A stretch of DNA of 64,000 nucleotides. Source: Notospermus geniculatus (taxonomy: Eukaryota > Nemertea > Pilidiophora > Heteronemertea > Lineidae). The stretch covers positions 356,406-420,405 of the forward strand of contig NMRB01000224.1 of assembly GCA_002633025.1 (NCBI GenBank), given 5' to 3'. Below, piece after piece: positions 13,640 to 25,400 of this stretch. A program made the position numbers and the translations under genes. The notes under the pieces are model-generated. The model ran no database searches. It had not been told where the DNA came from and worked only from the letters and a program-made list of their open reading frames with translations. Positions within the stretch are counted from its first letter, which is position 1, and the number at the start of each line of letters is the position of its first letter.

Positions 13640-16600
13640 TTAATATATTTGTAGGCCTTGCCTACTGCATAGGCTACACCAGCCTTTTTCCGAGGTACAA
13701 AACCCCGCAATGGATCTCCTGGTCTGCCTGAAATCATACCTAACGGCCAGCATCCTGAACGGCAGAACCCTTCCATTGAACATGTCATTAAGCTTGCATC
13801 TTCCTGGCACAACCCATCCATCAAATTGTACGATATCCGCCCAATCGACAACACCTCCAGTGAAATGAGTACCGTCCGGGCATAACACTGGCCAAAACAC
13901 CGCCGATTTCCACAGAGGAACCACTAACGTTCCACAGGCTTGCTCTACATGCAACTTGTGAAGTACCTTGACAACCAGGCTTGGTGGGGGCACCAACCAG
14001 TTGTTTTCCCCCCTCCAACTCTGGGCAAAAGCATCAACTGATTCGACCCCCGGCATCCAGAACTTGGCATTAAATCTGGCCACTTTGGCATTATAGCTGG
14101 ATGCAAACCTATCCACTGTGTGAGGGCCCCACCTACAGTCCAACCATCTGAATGTCGCTTCCGAAATCCCCCAATCATCCCGATCTTCTATTCTGCTCAG
14201 AGTGTCTGCTACCTTGTTCTCCTCCCTGGGAATCCATTGAATTGACAAATTAATGTCTCCCCTTTTGCAGGTTAAGAACAATTCTAACGCCAATTGTTGC
14301 AGGTCTCTCTTCATACTCCCCACTTCTACAATGTGGACAACACATTGGTTATCAGTGAACCAGTGAATGTCCCGTCCTTTCAACCTATCATACATGCTGT
14401 CCACAGTATCACGGACTGCTTTCAATTCCCTCCATGTGGAACTCTTTCTCATCTCTGGTTCATCCCAGTATCCAACTGAGATTTCCTGGCCTGGCTCTTC
14501 CCCAATCACCAAACTACCATATCCCGAGTCAGATGCGTCTGAAAACACGACTTTGGCGACTTTCCTTCCCCCACACCCTAAGGGGACCCCATTCAGACGC
14601 TCTACCTCGTCCAGCCAAAACTTCAACTCAAACCGAGCCCCTGGCTCCACCTTTATGATGCTTTCCCACGACAATCTGCTCTCAATGCAACAATATATGT
14701 TTCTCGTCATCAATCTGGTAACTGGGCCAATTCCTTGGCTCATCGAAATGATTTGACCTGCTACCCTTGCCAGTTTCCGAACAGCTATATTATTTTCCCC
14801 ACTGTTCAGCGTTAACTCCACTGACCTCAGTGACTGCATCAACCTGCGCACCCTGGCATCAGTTATGTAAACTACACCTCTTTGCATGTCCACCACATGC
14901 CCCAACCACTGTTGGGCCGGCCTACACTCCCATATACTCTTCTCTTTGCTATCTATGAAGCCACTTGCTCTTAAATCCGACCTTGCAATCTCGCTTTGCC
15001 TCTGAGCTACCTCTGGAGAGCCACCCCCAATACCGTCGTCCAAATAAAGGGCCACCTTCATGCCCGCGCCACGCCACCTTTTAACTAAGGCCCGTCCTAC
15101 CTTTGTGAACAGAAAAGGCCCAGTGCTCAATCCAAATGGTAAAACATTAAACGCAAAATTGAACACTTCACCCCCAAACTCCCACGCAAACCCCAAAAAC
15201 AACCTATGAGGGGGCCAAATTTCTATGTGGTGGTACGCACTCTTGATATCAAACACAAACAACCTGTCACCTATTTCGAAAATCTGCTTGGCCGTTCTAA
15301 TGTCTTCCAACTTGAAGTGCTCTCTCCACAGACACATATTTACATATCTCAGATCTAGAATCAATCTCTGCTTCCCTTCAGCATTAGTTGATACTGACAA
15401 CGGGTTAACTACAAGAGGGGGCTCATAACACAACGAAATACATCCCAACTTCCACAGCTTGACAATCTCTTGTGTTACAAATTCCCCGTTATCCCTAGCT
15501 GATACGTTGTTTTTCAAATGGCATGGTGCAGGGAGGGTAAAAAAGGGTAGCTTGTAACCTTCCTCTATCACCCGTAGCACGAAATCCGACGCCCCGATAT
15601 CTAACCAAAACTGTTTTGCTTTCCTGAGCCTACCCACTGGGCTTGGGTACGAACTAGGCCTATCTCCGAGATCCATTTTATTCATCTCCATATTATAAAT
15701 TTCACTCCATCTCCTGTATATACCGATTCTTTCCATAGGCCTACTGGCGAAACCGACCTCCTCGTCATTCTGCCTGGGCCCGGCACGCCCGACCAGAAGC
15801 CCGTGAACTAATTCTTCCAAACTGTCCGAGTAGGGTTGAAACACATTCCCAGATACACCCGCGTGCCGGAAAAGCTCCCAAAGCTCCGTTTTTGCGCCAG
15901 ATTCCCTGGCGCGCCTATGCCCAACATCAACCTGCTTTTGTTCTATTTTCCGAAATGCTTTTTGCTTTGGAAACTCGTTAGGCGACATCGCCGCGGACCC
16001 TAGACATTCGTCCGATGACGTCGGCCTACATGCATGCTCGTCAAGATCATGGTGATCACATGACAAACAGTCTCCAACCAACCCGCATGCGCAGGGTGCT
16101 AGTCCGCCAAAACCCTGCCCATCCATTGTGACGTCATGGCATCCATCCCAGCCAACCATCTCAGTGCCCCAGTTAGGGCTCTCCGCCCCTGCGTCACGTG
16201 TCCCTGTGCATGTACCCACTGAACTGCCCACGCCAGGTTCCCGCGCGGGACCCAGGTCAACTGGGTGCTCAATACATCGACCATGCTTTTCACACACATG
16301 ACACATGTCACATGACCTTTCCCGCCGCGGAAATAAATCCTGTTGCTGTACATGCTGTAGGCCTAGGCCTACTTTAATCGTTTCACCCTGCATAAAACCC
16401 TGGCCCTCGGGCCTCTGCCAACCAGAATCAGAGACAGAGGAAATAAAAACTTCACTTATCTTATTTTCCGCCATCAGCCGCGACTGCAGATTTTGGTCCC
16501 CCGCAGGCACCACTCCCAGATTCGCCGACCGCTGTCTCATGTGTTGCAACGCTGGGCAATTGACTTTGAAGTGCCCAAACATCCCGCAAAAGAAGCAGGC

Positions 16601-17323
16601 TCCCGATCCCGCCGAACGGCCTCCCGCGGCCGATCTCATGGTACCACCGCCATTTTGTCCAACTCCCACGTTCATGTTGGTCGCTCCACCGTATGACCCG
16701 TATGGTCTCCACCTTCCTCGTCCACGGAAACGACTCCCACGCTCTTTGCTCGACTTGGCCTTCCTTGCCGCCCTCGACTCCGCCTTGACAATGCGTTGCT
16801 CATCCTCTGAATCCTCCGCAATAGGGTTTGAGACATACTCGCTTACTGTTTTCCACCCTAATTCAGATTGATCTGCTAGCAAGATCAATTTCTGTCGCGC
16901 CTTCACCGTCTCCATACCTTCATCCAACACACGCGTGGCCTCCGCCTGATTTCCTTGCTCAACCGCTTCCCTTGCCTCCTCTAGATGTTGCATGACCGTC
17001 CCGTTATGCTTAAATTGTTCTTCGTGCGACTTTTTACGAAATTTTGGTGGCTCCGACAGTTTTGACTTGCGAATCTCCGAAACAGTTGCAAGCTGTGATG
17101 TCACCATCTCTTTCCGCAATCCATCGACTTTCTCAGTAATAATGTTATTAAACCGTTCGAAAAGCACATCGACTGACACCACACTAGAATCTTTTTCCTT
17201 ATCCATGATTAGGCCTAGCCTAGGCCTAGGTCGCAATTCGAAAAACAAAAACGAGACTCCGAAACACAAAAAATTTTGTTGTTGCCGCTGTGACTGCTGC
17301 TGAAGAATGGTACCACAAGCCAC
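13640..17323 (-). CDS. Gag-like / reverse transcriptase / RNase H polyprotein of the Ngaro-like element
   Basis: Open frame of 1227 residues from 17323. A second Met at 17204-17206 (MDKEKDSSVV, 1188 residues) lies just inside repeat A1 and is the more likely start. Order: a charged gag-like region; a CCHC zinc knuckle CFFCGMFGHFKVNC (about residue 243-256); a long linker; reverse transcriptase at about 600-800 with LILDLRYVN, FVFDIKSAYHHIEI, LPFGLSTGPFLFTK and catalytic YLDD near residue 759; RNase H at about 920-1050 with FSDASDSGYG, WRELKAV, FTDNQ and NKVADTLSR. No frameshift or internal stop was seen, so it may be functional. The stop is TAA at 13640-13642. Confidence 0.9.
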   Translation of the reverse strand: MACGTILQQQSQRQQQNFLCFGVSFLFFELRPRPRLGLIMDKEKDSSVVSVDVLFERFNNIITEKVDGLRKEMVTSQLATVSEIRKSKLSEPPKFRKKSHEEQFKHNGTVMQHLEEAREAVEQGNQAEATRVLDEGMETVKARQKLILLADQSELGWKTVSEYVSNPIAEDSEDEQRIVKAESRAARKAKSSKERGSRFRGRGRWRPYGSYGGATNMNVGVGQNGGGTMRSAAGGRSAGSGACFFCGMFGHFKVNCPALQHMRQRSANLGVVPAGDQNLQSRLMAENKISEVFISSVSDSGWQRPEGQGFMQGETIKVGLGLQHVQQQDLFPRRERSCDMCHVCEKHGRCIEHPVDLGPAREPGVGSSVGTCTGTRDAGAESPNWGTEMVGWDGCHDVTMDGQGFGGLAPCACGLVGDCLSCDHHDLDEHACRPTSSDECLGSAAMSPNEFPKQKAFRKIEQKQVDVGHRRARESGAKTELWELFRHAGVSGNVFQPYSDSLEELVHGLLVGRAGPRQNDEEVGFASRPMERIGIYRRWSEIYNMEMNKMDLGDRPSSYPSPVGRLRKAKQFWLDIGASDFVLRVIEEGYKLPFFTLPAPCHLKNNVSARDNGEFVTQEIVKLWKLGCISLCYEPPLVVNPLSVSTNAEGKQRLILDLRYVNMCLWREHFKLEDIRTAKQIFEIGDRLFVFDIKSAYHHIEIWPPHRLFLGFAWEFGGEVFNFAFNVLPFGLSTGPFLFTKVGRALVKRWRGAGMKVALYLDDGIGGGSPEVAQRQSEIARSDLRASGFIDSKEKSIWECRPAQQWLGHVVDMQRGVVYITDARVRRLMQSLRSVELTLNSGENNIAVRKLARVAGQIISMSQGIGPVTRLMTRNIYCCIESRLSWESIIKVEPGARFELKFWLDEVERLNGVPLGCGGRKVAKVVFSDASDSGYGSLVIGEEPGQEISVGYWDEPEMRKSSTWRELKAVRDTVDSMYDRLKGRDIHWFTDNQCVVHIVEVGSMKRDLQQLALELFLTCKRGDINLSIQWIPREENKVADTLSRIEDRDDWGISEATFRWLDCRWGPHTVDRFASSYNAKVARFNAKFWMPGVESVDAFAQSWRGENNWLVPPPSLVVKVLHKLHVEQACGTLVVPLWKSAVFWPVLCPDGTHFTGGVVDWADIVQFDGWVVPGRCKLNDMFNGRVLPFRMLAVRYDFRQTRRSIAGFCTSEKGWCSLCSRQGLQIY

Positions 17324-17507
17324 ACCCCTGGCTTACCCTGACGCGCACTTCGCGCCATTCGCGCCCATAGGCCAGAACAACTCATGACGTCAGAACCACT
17401 CATGACGTCATTCCCGTGACAACGCCCCGCCCACAAGGCAACTAGGCAACTATTTGCCGCCAAGACAAAGGTTTCCCACTCCACTCCGTGCCGTGGGGAA
17501 ACCCCAA
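17270..17507 (-). repeat. Split direct repeat A1 (5' end of retrotransposon)
   Basis: Copy of A2; its outer boundary (TTGGGG on the minus strand) is where similarity stops at 17507. Host sequence leading to RMDN1 begins just beyond. Confidence 0.85.
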
Positions 17508-17696
17508 ATTCATGCATGTCATGCCATTGGCAACCACGAAGCCAACTGTCATTATTTTTCATTCTTGCTCAGTCCTCCCTTCATGCCCTCCCATAATGGA
17601 TCAACAACTAGGTAAGGGTCTAGGCCTAGTATAACATCATTTTCAATTCAGATCCTTCGACGATGGAGCCAGTTCTTCCCAAAGCAGCAGTCTGTG

Positions 17697-19762
17697 ATGG
17701 TTCCAACATTTGCTGCATTCAGGGCATTTTCATTATGGTCGAGTACGCCAGAGAAAGAAAAACTACCGGGTAAGAACACCTCACTCAGACAAAAGATCTA
17801 ACAGCTGACTGGGCCAATAGTATTTCCCCCACATCATATGTAGGTCGCCTTGTTATTCTCAGGATTCATTCATGGCTGATATGTCTTCTTTCTTCCAGAA
17901 AACCCAAAGAATCTGCAACAGGCTGTGATTGATAAAGCTGATGACCTCTACAACCAGGACAAGGTGGATGAACTGTACTCATTTCTGCTGGAACATGCTG
18001 CCAGTGAGAATGCCGATATACTTTGGAGACTTGGCAGGGCGGCATATGAACAGGGTCAACATTCCAAAGATGATAAGAAGAAGAAGACGCACATGTGTGA
18101 AGCTTTTGACTATATCAAAATGGCAATGGTTTTAGATGACAGTAATTTTGCCATCCATAAGGTTGGTACCTTCTTGCAGCTGCCACCTCATATGGAGATT
18201 CTCATTGATCATCATCCATTTCATATGACAGGAAAGACATAAATATTGCTAAATATTCAGCTTGCTCCCTCTTTCAGTGGTATGGGATACTTCTGGATGT
18301 TGTCAGCGGATATGAAGGAACGAAAAGCAGGATAGAGAACTCTTATATAGTAAAAGATCATTTCAAGGTTGGTGGTGACAGATTTTCACATTCATTCATG
18401 TAGGAGACTGATTTGATTGCGACTCCATTTGCCCACATTTTCAGTTTGTAAGTCTGTTCTAGGTACCGTAATCAGCATGATCACTGTGACTTTTAACTAT
18501 CTTCTGTTAAATAATGTTTTCTCCATATGACCCACAGAATTCTCACTAGATCGAAATCTTCTTTCCCTTTCATTCAGAAAGCTGTTGATTTGAATCCGTC
18601 CGATGCAACATCCATGCACACTCTTGGTTACTGGTGAGTAGAACAATAAATGATATATTTATGGTAGAAGCAGTAGTTATTCACCAATATGAATGTCTCC
18701 TCAAATGCCATCACAGGGAGACATCACAGAGGACAAGGAGGGCTGACATGATACAGTAGTACTCTTGCAAGTGAGCGCGTATTTCTTTACGTTTCAGGCA
18801 CTTTTGTTTTGCTGATCTGCCGTGGGTACAGAGAAAGTTAGCTTCTGTCATCTTTGCCACGCCACCATCTGCAACTTATGAAGAGGTAAGCATTTATCCC
18901 CTGAAGAGAAATCAAGCAATTTGTGGTTAAGCATTGAGAATGATGAATTTGGGACAGTTTTTTCACAATTTTAGTGCACAAAAATGTTCTTATTTCAGGC
19001 CCTTGAATACTTCTTGAAAGCCGAACATGGTAAGTAGGTACACAAATGACCTTAGGGCTGCCAGAAGACATGAGCTTGGGAGGCATTCTGGCCAGATCAG
19101 CATTCAGCAGATCTAGCCTATGATTCCATATGAACAAGCCTGTCATGCTTTATCTATGGCTGTGTCATCAGAGACTTTCTGTGCCATCAGTCTGTCATAT
19201 TTACTTCCAGTTGAACCAAACTTCTACAGTACCAACCTGCTGATGATTGGAAAGTGCTACATACAACTATCAAAGAAAGAAGAGGCCAAAGAATATCTCA
19301 TAAGGACAAGGGACTATCACGTCAAGAATATGCATGATCAGAAGGCAAGTTGTACGCTCAAAGCAGCTTCGGCAAGGACCGAGTCACCTTCATGAAATAT
19401 GGTCCATGGACACCAAGTTGGTTAAAAGAGGAGAATCCAAATTGACCAAAAAGGTCAACATCAACTCGTCGCTGAAGATGAGTAATGTCGCTCAATAGCA
19501 GTCAGCCGTGCGTATTGCCAACAGATGGCAGCAAAGTTCTAGTGGAGCAATACACAGGAAAATCCATGTGATTGGTGGTCAATCAAGAATGAATGGGTCC
19601 GCTATATATGCATTGAATTGTGCTATAGTGACACCTATTGTCCAACTCACTGACAGCTCGTATTGGAATGGAAGCTCACCTATTTTCTATTTTCAGGCAC
19701 GTGAAGAAGCAATACAGCTGTTGAAAAAGCTAGGAGTCGAGGACCCTGAGGGCACCCACTGA
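17697..19762 (+). CDS. RMDN1: Regulator of microtubule dynamics protein 1 (FAM82 family, TPR-like)
   Basis: Exons: 17652-17769 (coding from ATG 17697), 17899-18161, 18278-18367, 18578-18633, 18798-18885, 18999-19029, 19211-19344 and 19697-19762, giving 266 residues with all phases consistent. Recognisable family blocks are ILWRLGRAAYEQGQ, IHKWYGILLDVVSGYEG, SYIVKDHFKKAVDLNP, DATSMHTLGYW, FADLPWVQRKLA, IFATPPSATYEEALEYFLKA and VEPNFYSTNLLMIGKCY, the TPR-like repeats of RMDN/FAM82 proteins. Human RMDN1 (about 314 residues) is linked to microtubules and mitochondria. The intron after 19344 uses a GC donor (AAG|GCAAGT). An upstream ATG at 17596 followed by a donor at 17612 gives a different frame that ends early, so that exon is taken as 5' UTR. 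AATAAA lies at 20159 and 20241. Confidence 0.9.
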
Positions 19763-20265
19763 CAGGAATCTTGCCGATTGTAAGGGATCAATTGAATCTG
19801 GTGTGATGTGTTTCATGCAGTGGCAGGGAAATGTTGCATTACAGACACTGGCACTGGGACGTTTAAAACCCAAGAAGACCATGACATTGGTGGCACTGGC
19901 AAGACATTGGTGGCACTGGCAAACTCGCAACAGTTCTGACAGGATATTTACTGACTCTTGACCACTCTGGCATACGCACAACTAATAGAACTAATCATCC
20001 CTGGATAAAGTCCAGAACTACTGTACACACTGAATATATTCTTAACATTCTTGAATGATTCAGGAAAATATTTGATGGATGCAAAAAACTGCATTATTTT
20101 TCTCAAAATGGAACATTCCAGGGTTTACCATATTTACAGTGTGTCTTGAAAACGCTAAAATAAACAAGGAAAAATTCTAACAAGCATAATGTCTTAGTAT
20201 GAAACTTTATCTTTGTACAAAATGGTTTTGTTCTTGATACAATAAATGAATACAATATCCAACTC
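19763..20265 (+). other. RMDN1 3' UTR
   Basis: Non-coding, with two AATAAA motifs (20159-20164 and 20241-20246). Includes an exact two-copy tandem repeat of a 20-base unit (AGACATTGGTGGCACTGGCA) near 19882-19921. Confidence 0.55.
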
Positions 20266-21258
20266 ACACCAATGAGCAATCAATTCCCATAGGCCAACTC
20301 CATGACTGTTGTCCCAGGCAAGAAGGACCCAGTTCTAATATTGGTATGGACTTCAGGTTCAGACGGGTTTTCCCACACACATTGCATAGTCGAGTGGTTT
20401 TGAGACCGAAATTCATTATCGCAGGATACCTGGAGGTCTTAAATCCGCCCAGTGATGGTAGTCTTTTTAGTCAGGTGAATGTAGTGACCCATAATTAAAT
20501 AGATCAAAGGTTTTGAAGTTACTGCCGATTGTTTAGATGCCTTAGTATCACAGTTAAATGAAGTTATGCAATGAAATTATTGGCATGAGGTGACTATACA
20601 CTATACGACACAGGCATGAGAAAGGGACAATAGACAAATGTCACAGGACCAACGAAACACAAAATAAAATTTCCCTTGGCTTTCTACGCACTGTCATAAC
20701 CAGGATAGACATCTGTATATGAACAACAAAAACAATTACATCACTACTGAACTACACTTCTCCCTGCCCCCGAAGGCTTAGACGTGTACAAATCATGTGC
20801 TTGAAGCACTGATGGCACCTACCTTTGACTAAGTTGAAGTAAGCACGTATGCAACAGTGACGCAATATTTAATGCAATGGCATGACTATAAATGGCACAA
20901 GTTTTCTCCAAGTCAAAGGCTGTGGCATTCGATGAGGCAGACAGAAGTCGATGGTTCTCAGACATGGCATAGGTTTTGGATCAGTAGAATAAAGAATTTT
21001 ATAAAATATTATTCTCACCCCCACCGTAACATCTATGTACAAGAAGTACTTAAGTACTACAACAAAATACTAGTACGAAAAATATCGAAATCAGATCTGT
21101 GCCATCCAATACTTTCCAATGTTTATGGCCTGCTGATGACACCAAACAAGCTCCAAAAGACGCCATGGAATTGATCATAGATGTTGTTCCCCACAAACTG
21201 CAACAAAATCCTTTCCCATTCGACCCCAAGTCATGCATTTACATTATGGTGAAGGCCT

Positions 21259-21400
21259 GTTAGGCTTCCTTTATATAGAAGTGTACAGGATACGAAAACG
21301 CCAGTTAACAAAGGCTTCCCGAGGATTCACGATTGTGAAGCCATTGTCAACCGGCGTTTTCATATAGAGTACACTTCTTATGTAAAGGAAGCCTTTTAGC
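21259..21400. repeat. Foldback/MITE
   Basis: Inverted repeat with arms of about 60 bases: 21259-21318 (TAGGCTTCCTTTATAT...) and 21337-21400 (ends TAAAGGAAGCCTTTTAG), with roughly 85-90% match and an 18-base loop. The rest of 20266-22444 shows no gene; its right part is probably the 3' UTR of the minus-strand gene that stops at 22445. Confidence 0.7.
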
Positions 21401-22444
21401 ACATATTATAGAACTGACAGGAAGGAATTGGGTTGCATTTTTCAGCGGAGGCCAAGATGGATCTTTACAATCTGGGAGATGGGACTCTCTGTCGTCATCT
21501 CCCACGAAAAATGCTTACTGGCTGAGACAAAATAATATAACAAATAAAGACATAGCAGATAGTATAGTGAAGTGGCATAATCTCTAATTTGGTTTTGTGC
21601 GATCTTGATAGACTTGAAATATTTGCAAAAACTGGCAGACGGTATGTTTGACATCATACACAGTGATTGAAGGTTTGGCAACAAAATGTATCTTTAAGGT
21701 TGATAATATTGAGCAATAAAACTACCTTGAAAAGTTGCACATGAATTCAATCCCAAAATCCCTTGAGCCTATGGAAATGCTGAATTGGTAAGTGAAGTCA
21801 GATCTGAATCGGATCAAGTTAGAAGGAGTATTGCACCACCAACTGATATTCTCAGCCAAAAACTATGTAAATAGCACTGGGCAAACTCCTATTGGAAGGA
21901 GACAGACACAGCAAAATGGAGAAATCCCCTTCAAAAATCATAAGCACCCTCATTTTATAAGGAAACTCACCGGAAAATTGTAAAACGTGTCTTCATGTAA
22001 TTCGAGCTGAATATGTCTCAATTTTGGCAAGACCAATCTTACCGGTACCATTTTACATCTCGGCAATAAATGTCAGCCAGGAAATTGACAATGAAATCTT
22101 TTATAATCCGGCAGATGATCAGAATTTTCGAAGACATTTCAGGATTTGAACAGGTGCAGTGTTAAGTGATCTGTCCTGCCAGTCATGAGTAGCCAGGTAC
22201 CGGCATTTAACGCTTACCATGTACCTACTGTTGGAGGAAGAAATCTAAAGTCAAGACTCGTTGAAAACAGGCTGCTGTGAGAGGCCCGCTGATTCTGATC
22301 AAAAGGACAGCTCGCCCTCTTTCCATATTCTGTTTTCTCCAAATACGACGTTTTTCCCATGTCTGTCACAATACAAATCCTCTGGTGTCTAACGACGACC
22401 AACTCTCTGTAACACACAATGCGTGGTGAGCAAAAACTTCCCTT

Positions 22445-25400
22445 TTAGAGTTCAATACGAGTGTTCTCCTCCAATAGAAGGCCAAGATCATATTCATATG
22501 GTGTCTTCCCTTGGGAAAAGTCAGCTGAGAACTTACTGGTCGTTGTTCCGTAGTTTCGTCCAAAATCGAAATCCTTTGAACCAGTAGAGAGGTTGAAATC
22601 TCGAAAGCTGGACGGATTCTGTCTTGCATCAGGCCAAGAATTCTTACGGCTTTGGTCTGGTCCAGAATAACGTCGGCCTGTCTGCGTTCTGTTGGAGTTC
22701 CACTCCTCTGATTGTGGTAGAGTACCTTGTGGGTCACTCGACTTCCCAATATCCCAAGGTCGCATGTTGTTTGAGCGCTCTTCATAACTTCGACTACGTG
22801 TATAGACTTCATAACCAGGTCTTGTGAATCGCGTATTGTCAGCGGACTGTGGATATTCCCTCTGGTAGCCAGACGTCTGTCTTTCCCGATCTCGAGGAGG
22901 GACAGAACTGCGAAATCCGGTGTATGTTTCTGGTTTCCAAGTACTGAAGTTGAAGATCCTCATGGCAACCTCAATGTTGCTCACCTAAAAGAACAATGAG
23001 TGGAAAAGAATGTCTTAACTTAAATTCGTTGAAACCAATTCATCCTGCAGTGACTGTCTTGAGGTGACCTGGGCTCCTCATGAACAATAGGAAATCTATT
23101 GTTCATGAGGAGCCCAAAGAAAACAGCTCGCCTCAAAAGACAGTCACTCCTGGAGGGCTGTTCATTCTTAACTTACCACCATCTTCAGCTATCCACACTA
23201 AAGCAAAACCAAGACGCTAAGCATCTACTTACTGAGCAGACTACAAGAGTTAGAATCCGATCATAAAATCAAAGTACATAAAATGAGTTTACCTTCTCCA
23301 GACAAACTTCTTTATATTCCCTCATAAGCGAGTCCCAATCACAGAAAGATGGAGGCTTTGTCGCGATGGCTGAGGTACCACAGGAGAGTAAGAAATCCTT
23401 AGGATATGTTATGGGGGTAGCAGGAGTTTCTCCCTCTTTGACTAGAGCTGTAAGGTAGAGAAAAAGATTAGCCATTCAAAGATAGCGTGTCTTAGGAGCA
23501 GGTACCGAATAACTTCTGACCTGTCTGCTCATGACGCAATTGCTAACATGATGAGGGCACCAGAGTAAATTCATCAACAATTTGCCTAAACTGTTCCTTA
23601 GAAGAGTAAGATGGGAGGTTCATACTCATCAACTTACATTCTTGTTTCATCTTGCTCCAATACCTCTGACTAGTTTTCGAGAAGCTTTTCCTTCTTTCCT
23701 GTGAACTGTTTGAACCATCTTTCTGCTCAGCCTCAATCTTTGTGATATAAGCCAGGGAGCTGGTGGGAGTTATCGGCTGGCGAGTCACACCTTGAGAGAA
23801 TGAGTACCCTGTACAAGAAAACAAGAACAGGCGTGAAAAATATATTATCGACAGAAGTAGAAAGCACAAAAACAGAAACAATTGAAAGTTTCAACATACC
23901 CATGTCATCACGCACTATGCCAGACACTCTCTCTATCCATTTTGTCCTTGTAAAATCTAGGCCGGCGTCATATGTAAGGTCTTCCTTCTTCTTGTCTTGG
24001 TAGCCTTCTATGGCCTCCACCACTTTTGCCACAACAGGAGTACAGAAGAAAGAATCCGTGGACGTACTATCGTTAGTGTTGGCAATATCTTCACTTTGGG
24101 AATTCTCTCTGGAGTAATTTCTGTGATCTCGGGATGGTTCAGAACCATTGTTAGACGACGTGCGGATACGTTTGGGCATGAAATAACCTTGCCCACCGTA
24201 CAACTTCCTTTCAGTGGCTGTGTCTAGTACCCCATCAGTCAGGTACCTTTCAAGTGAAGTTCGGTAACGGAGGACCAATTTGTGGACACCCTGCAAGAAA
24301 AACCGGGAAATACATGTAATGCAAAAATGCTTAAATATGGATCAATCGACTGGAACGTGGACGAGTCAAATCTGTCTCAAAGCTACTCTTACCTCAATGA
24401 TGACTTTGTTAGGACATGAGATGGTTAAAACTTCACCAGCGATGGAGAGGGTAACTCGAGCATCCTTCTTCTTGCTGTCACCCTCACCATCACCTGCACT
24501 GGGGGAACTGGCTTGTACTGCCTCAGCAGCCTCTGGGACATGACCGTCTACACTGTCGAAAACTTCATCAGCTTCACTCCTGCAAAGTTAAACAATGTGC
24601 CACTAACTATATGCCACGTTGAGTTATTTATTCACCAAGTTTATTGAATTTGAAGTGTCTACGTACTCTTAAAGCCCCTCTGTATTCAATCTGAAAGACA
24701 CGAATCATAGCCGCGATTCTGAATGTCAGTGTAGTGTAAAATGTACTGCGCTCTATCTGAATACATAGAGCTCTCCCTGCAGTTTTTTTTCCAGTTTTTT
24801 TTCAACTACGGTAGGTCTTGATTCTCTGAAGTACGTATCAGGCAAGCATTTTGGGGACCTCCTAACATTTTGAAATTATCATAAAATTCAATACAGTGGG
24901 TCTTTAAGAGTTTGCTCTCCATCACCAAGTACAAGTATTGAGTATGACTTGGGCAGAGTACCACATCCAGAAAACTCAACCAGAAAACAATGAATTATCC
25001 ACCAAGATGAGGGATCATTTCCCTATCAATTTACTTAATTTCCATATCAATTCCCTATTTGTTCCCTATCAATTACCCTATTAATACTCACTTGATTGAC
25101 GCACGTGATGGCCGCCCCACGACTGGCAAATCCTCACTCTTCTGTCTTATGACAGAGCCCTCGCTAGATCTCGATGATCGACGTGAACCTCGCCCTCTTG
25201 CACGCTGTGTACTAGCTGTGATGGTCCCATTAGAAATATCCATATTTTCAACACTCGAGACCGGTGAGGCTGATGACGCATTCGACTGTAGGGACAGATT
25301 CTCTATTGCTGGTTCCCAATTGTTATCCTCAGTCTCGGGGCACTCCCTCTTCTTCGTCACTGATTTTTTAACTTCAATATTCTCAGAAGTCTGTTTCTGC

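Larger units (their letters stand above)
11430..17507 (-). mobile_element. Ngaro/DIRS-type tyrosine-recombinase retrotransposon
   Basis: Element on the minus strand. Repeat A occurs at about 17270-17507 (outer 5' end) and 12046-12284; repeat B occurs at 12285-12393 and 11430-11538. B and A abut exactly at 12284/12285. Read 5' to 3', the order is A1 - gag/RT/RNase H - tyrosine recombinase - B1 - A2 - (507 bases) - B2, the split direct repeats of Ngaro-like elements rather than the LTRs of Gypsy/Copia or the inverted ends of DIRS1. The A copies look identical by eye, and both long frames are open, pointing to a recent insertion. No adenine methyltransferase domain was seen, again as in Ngaro. 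The 507-base segment 11539-12045 between A2 and B2 is unusual. Confidence 0.88.

Noticed and set aside
17596-17769. ATG at 17596 as the RMDN1 start
   Set aside because: Splicing from its donor leads to a different frame that meets a stop shortly after 17899; the frame with TPR-like family blocks has its own ATG at 17697.
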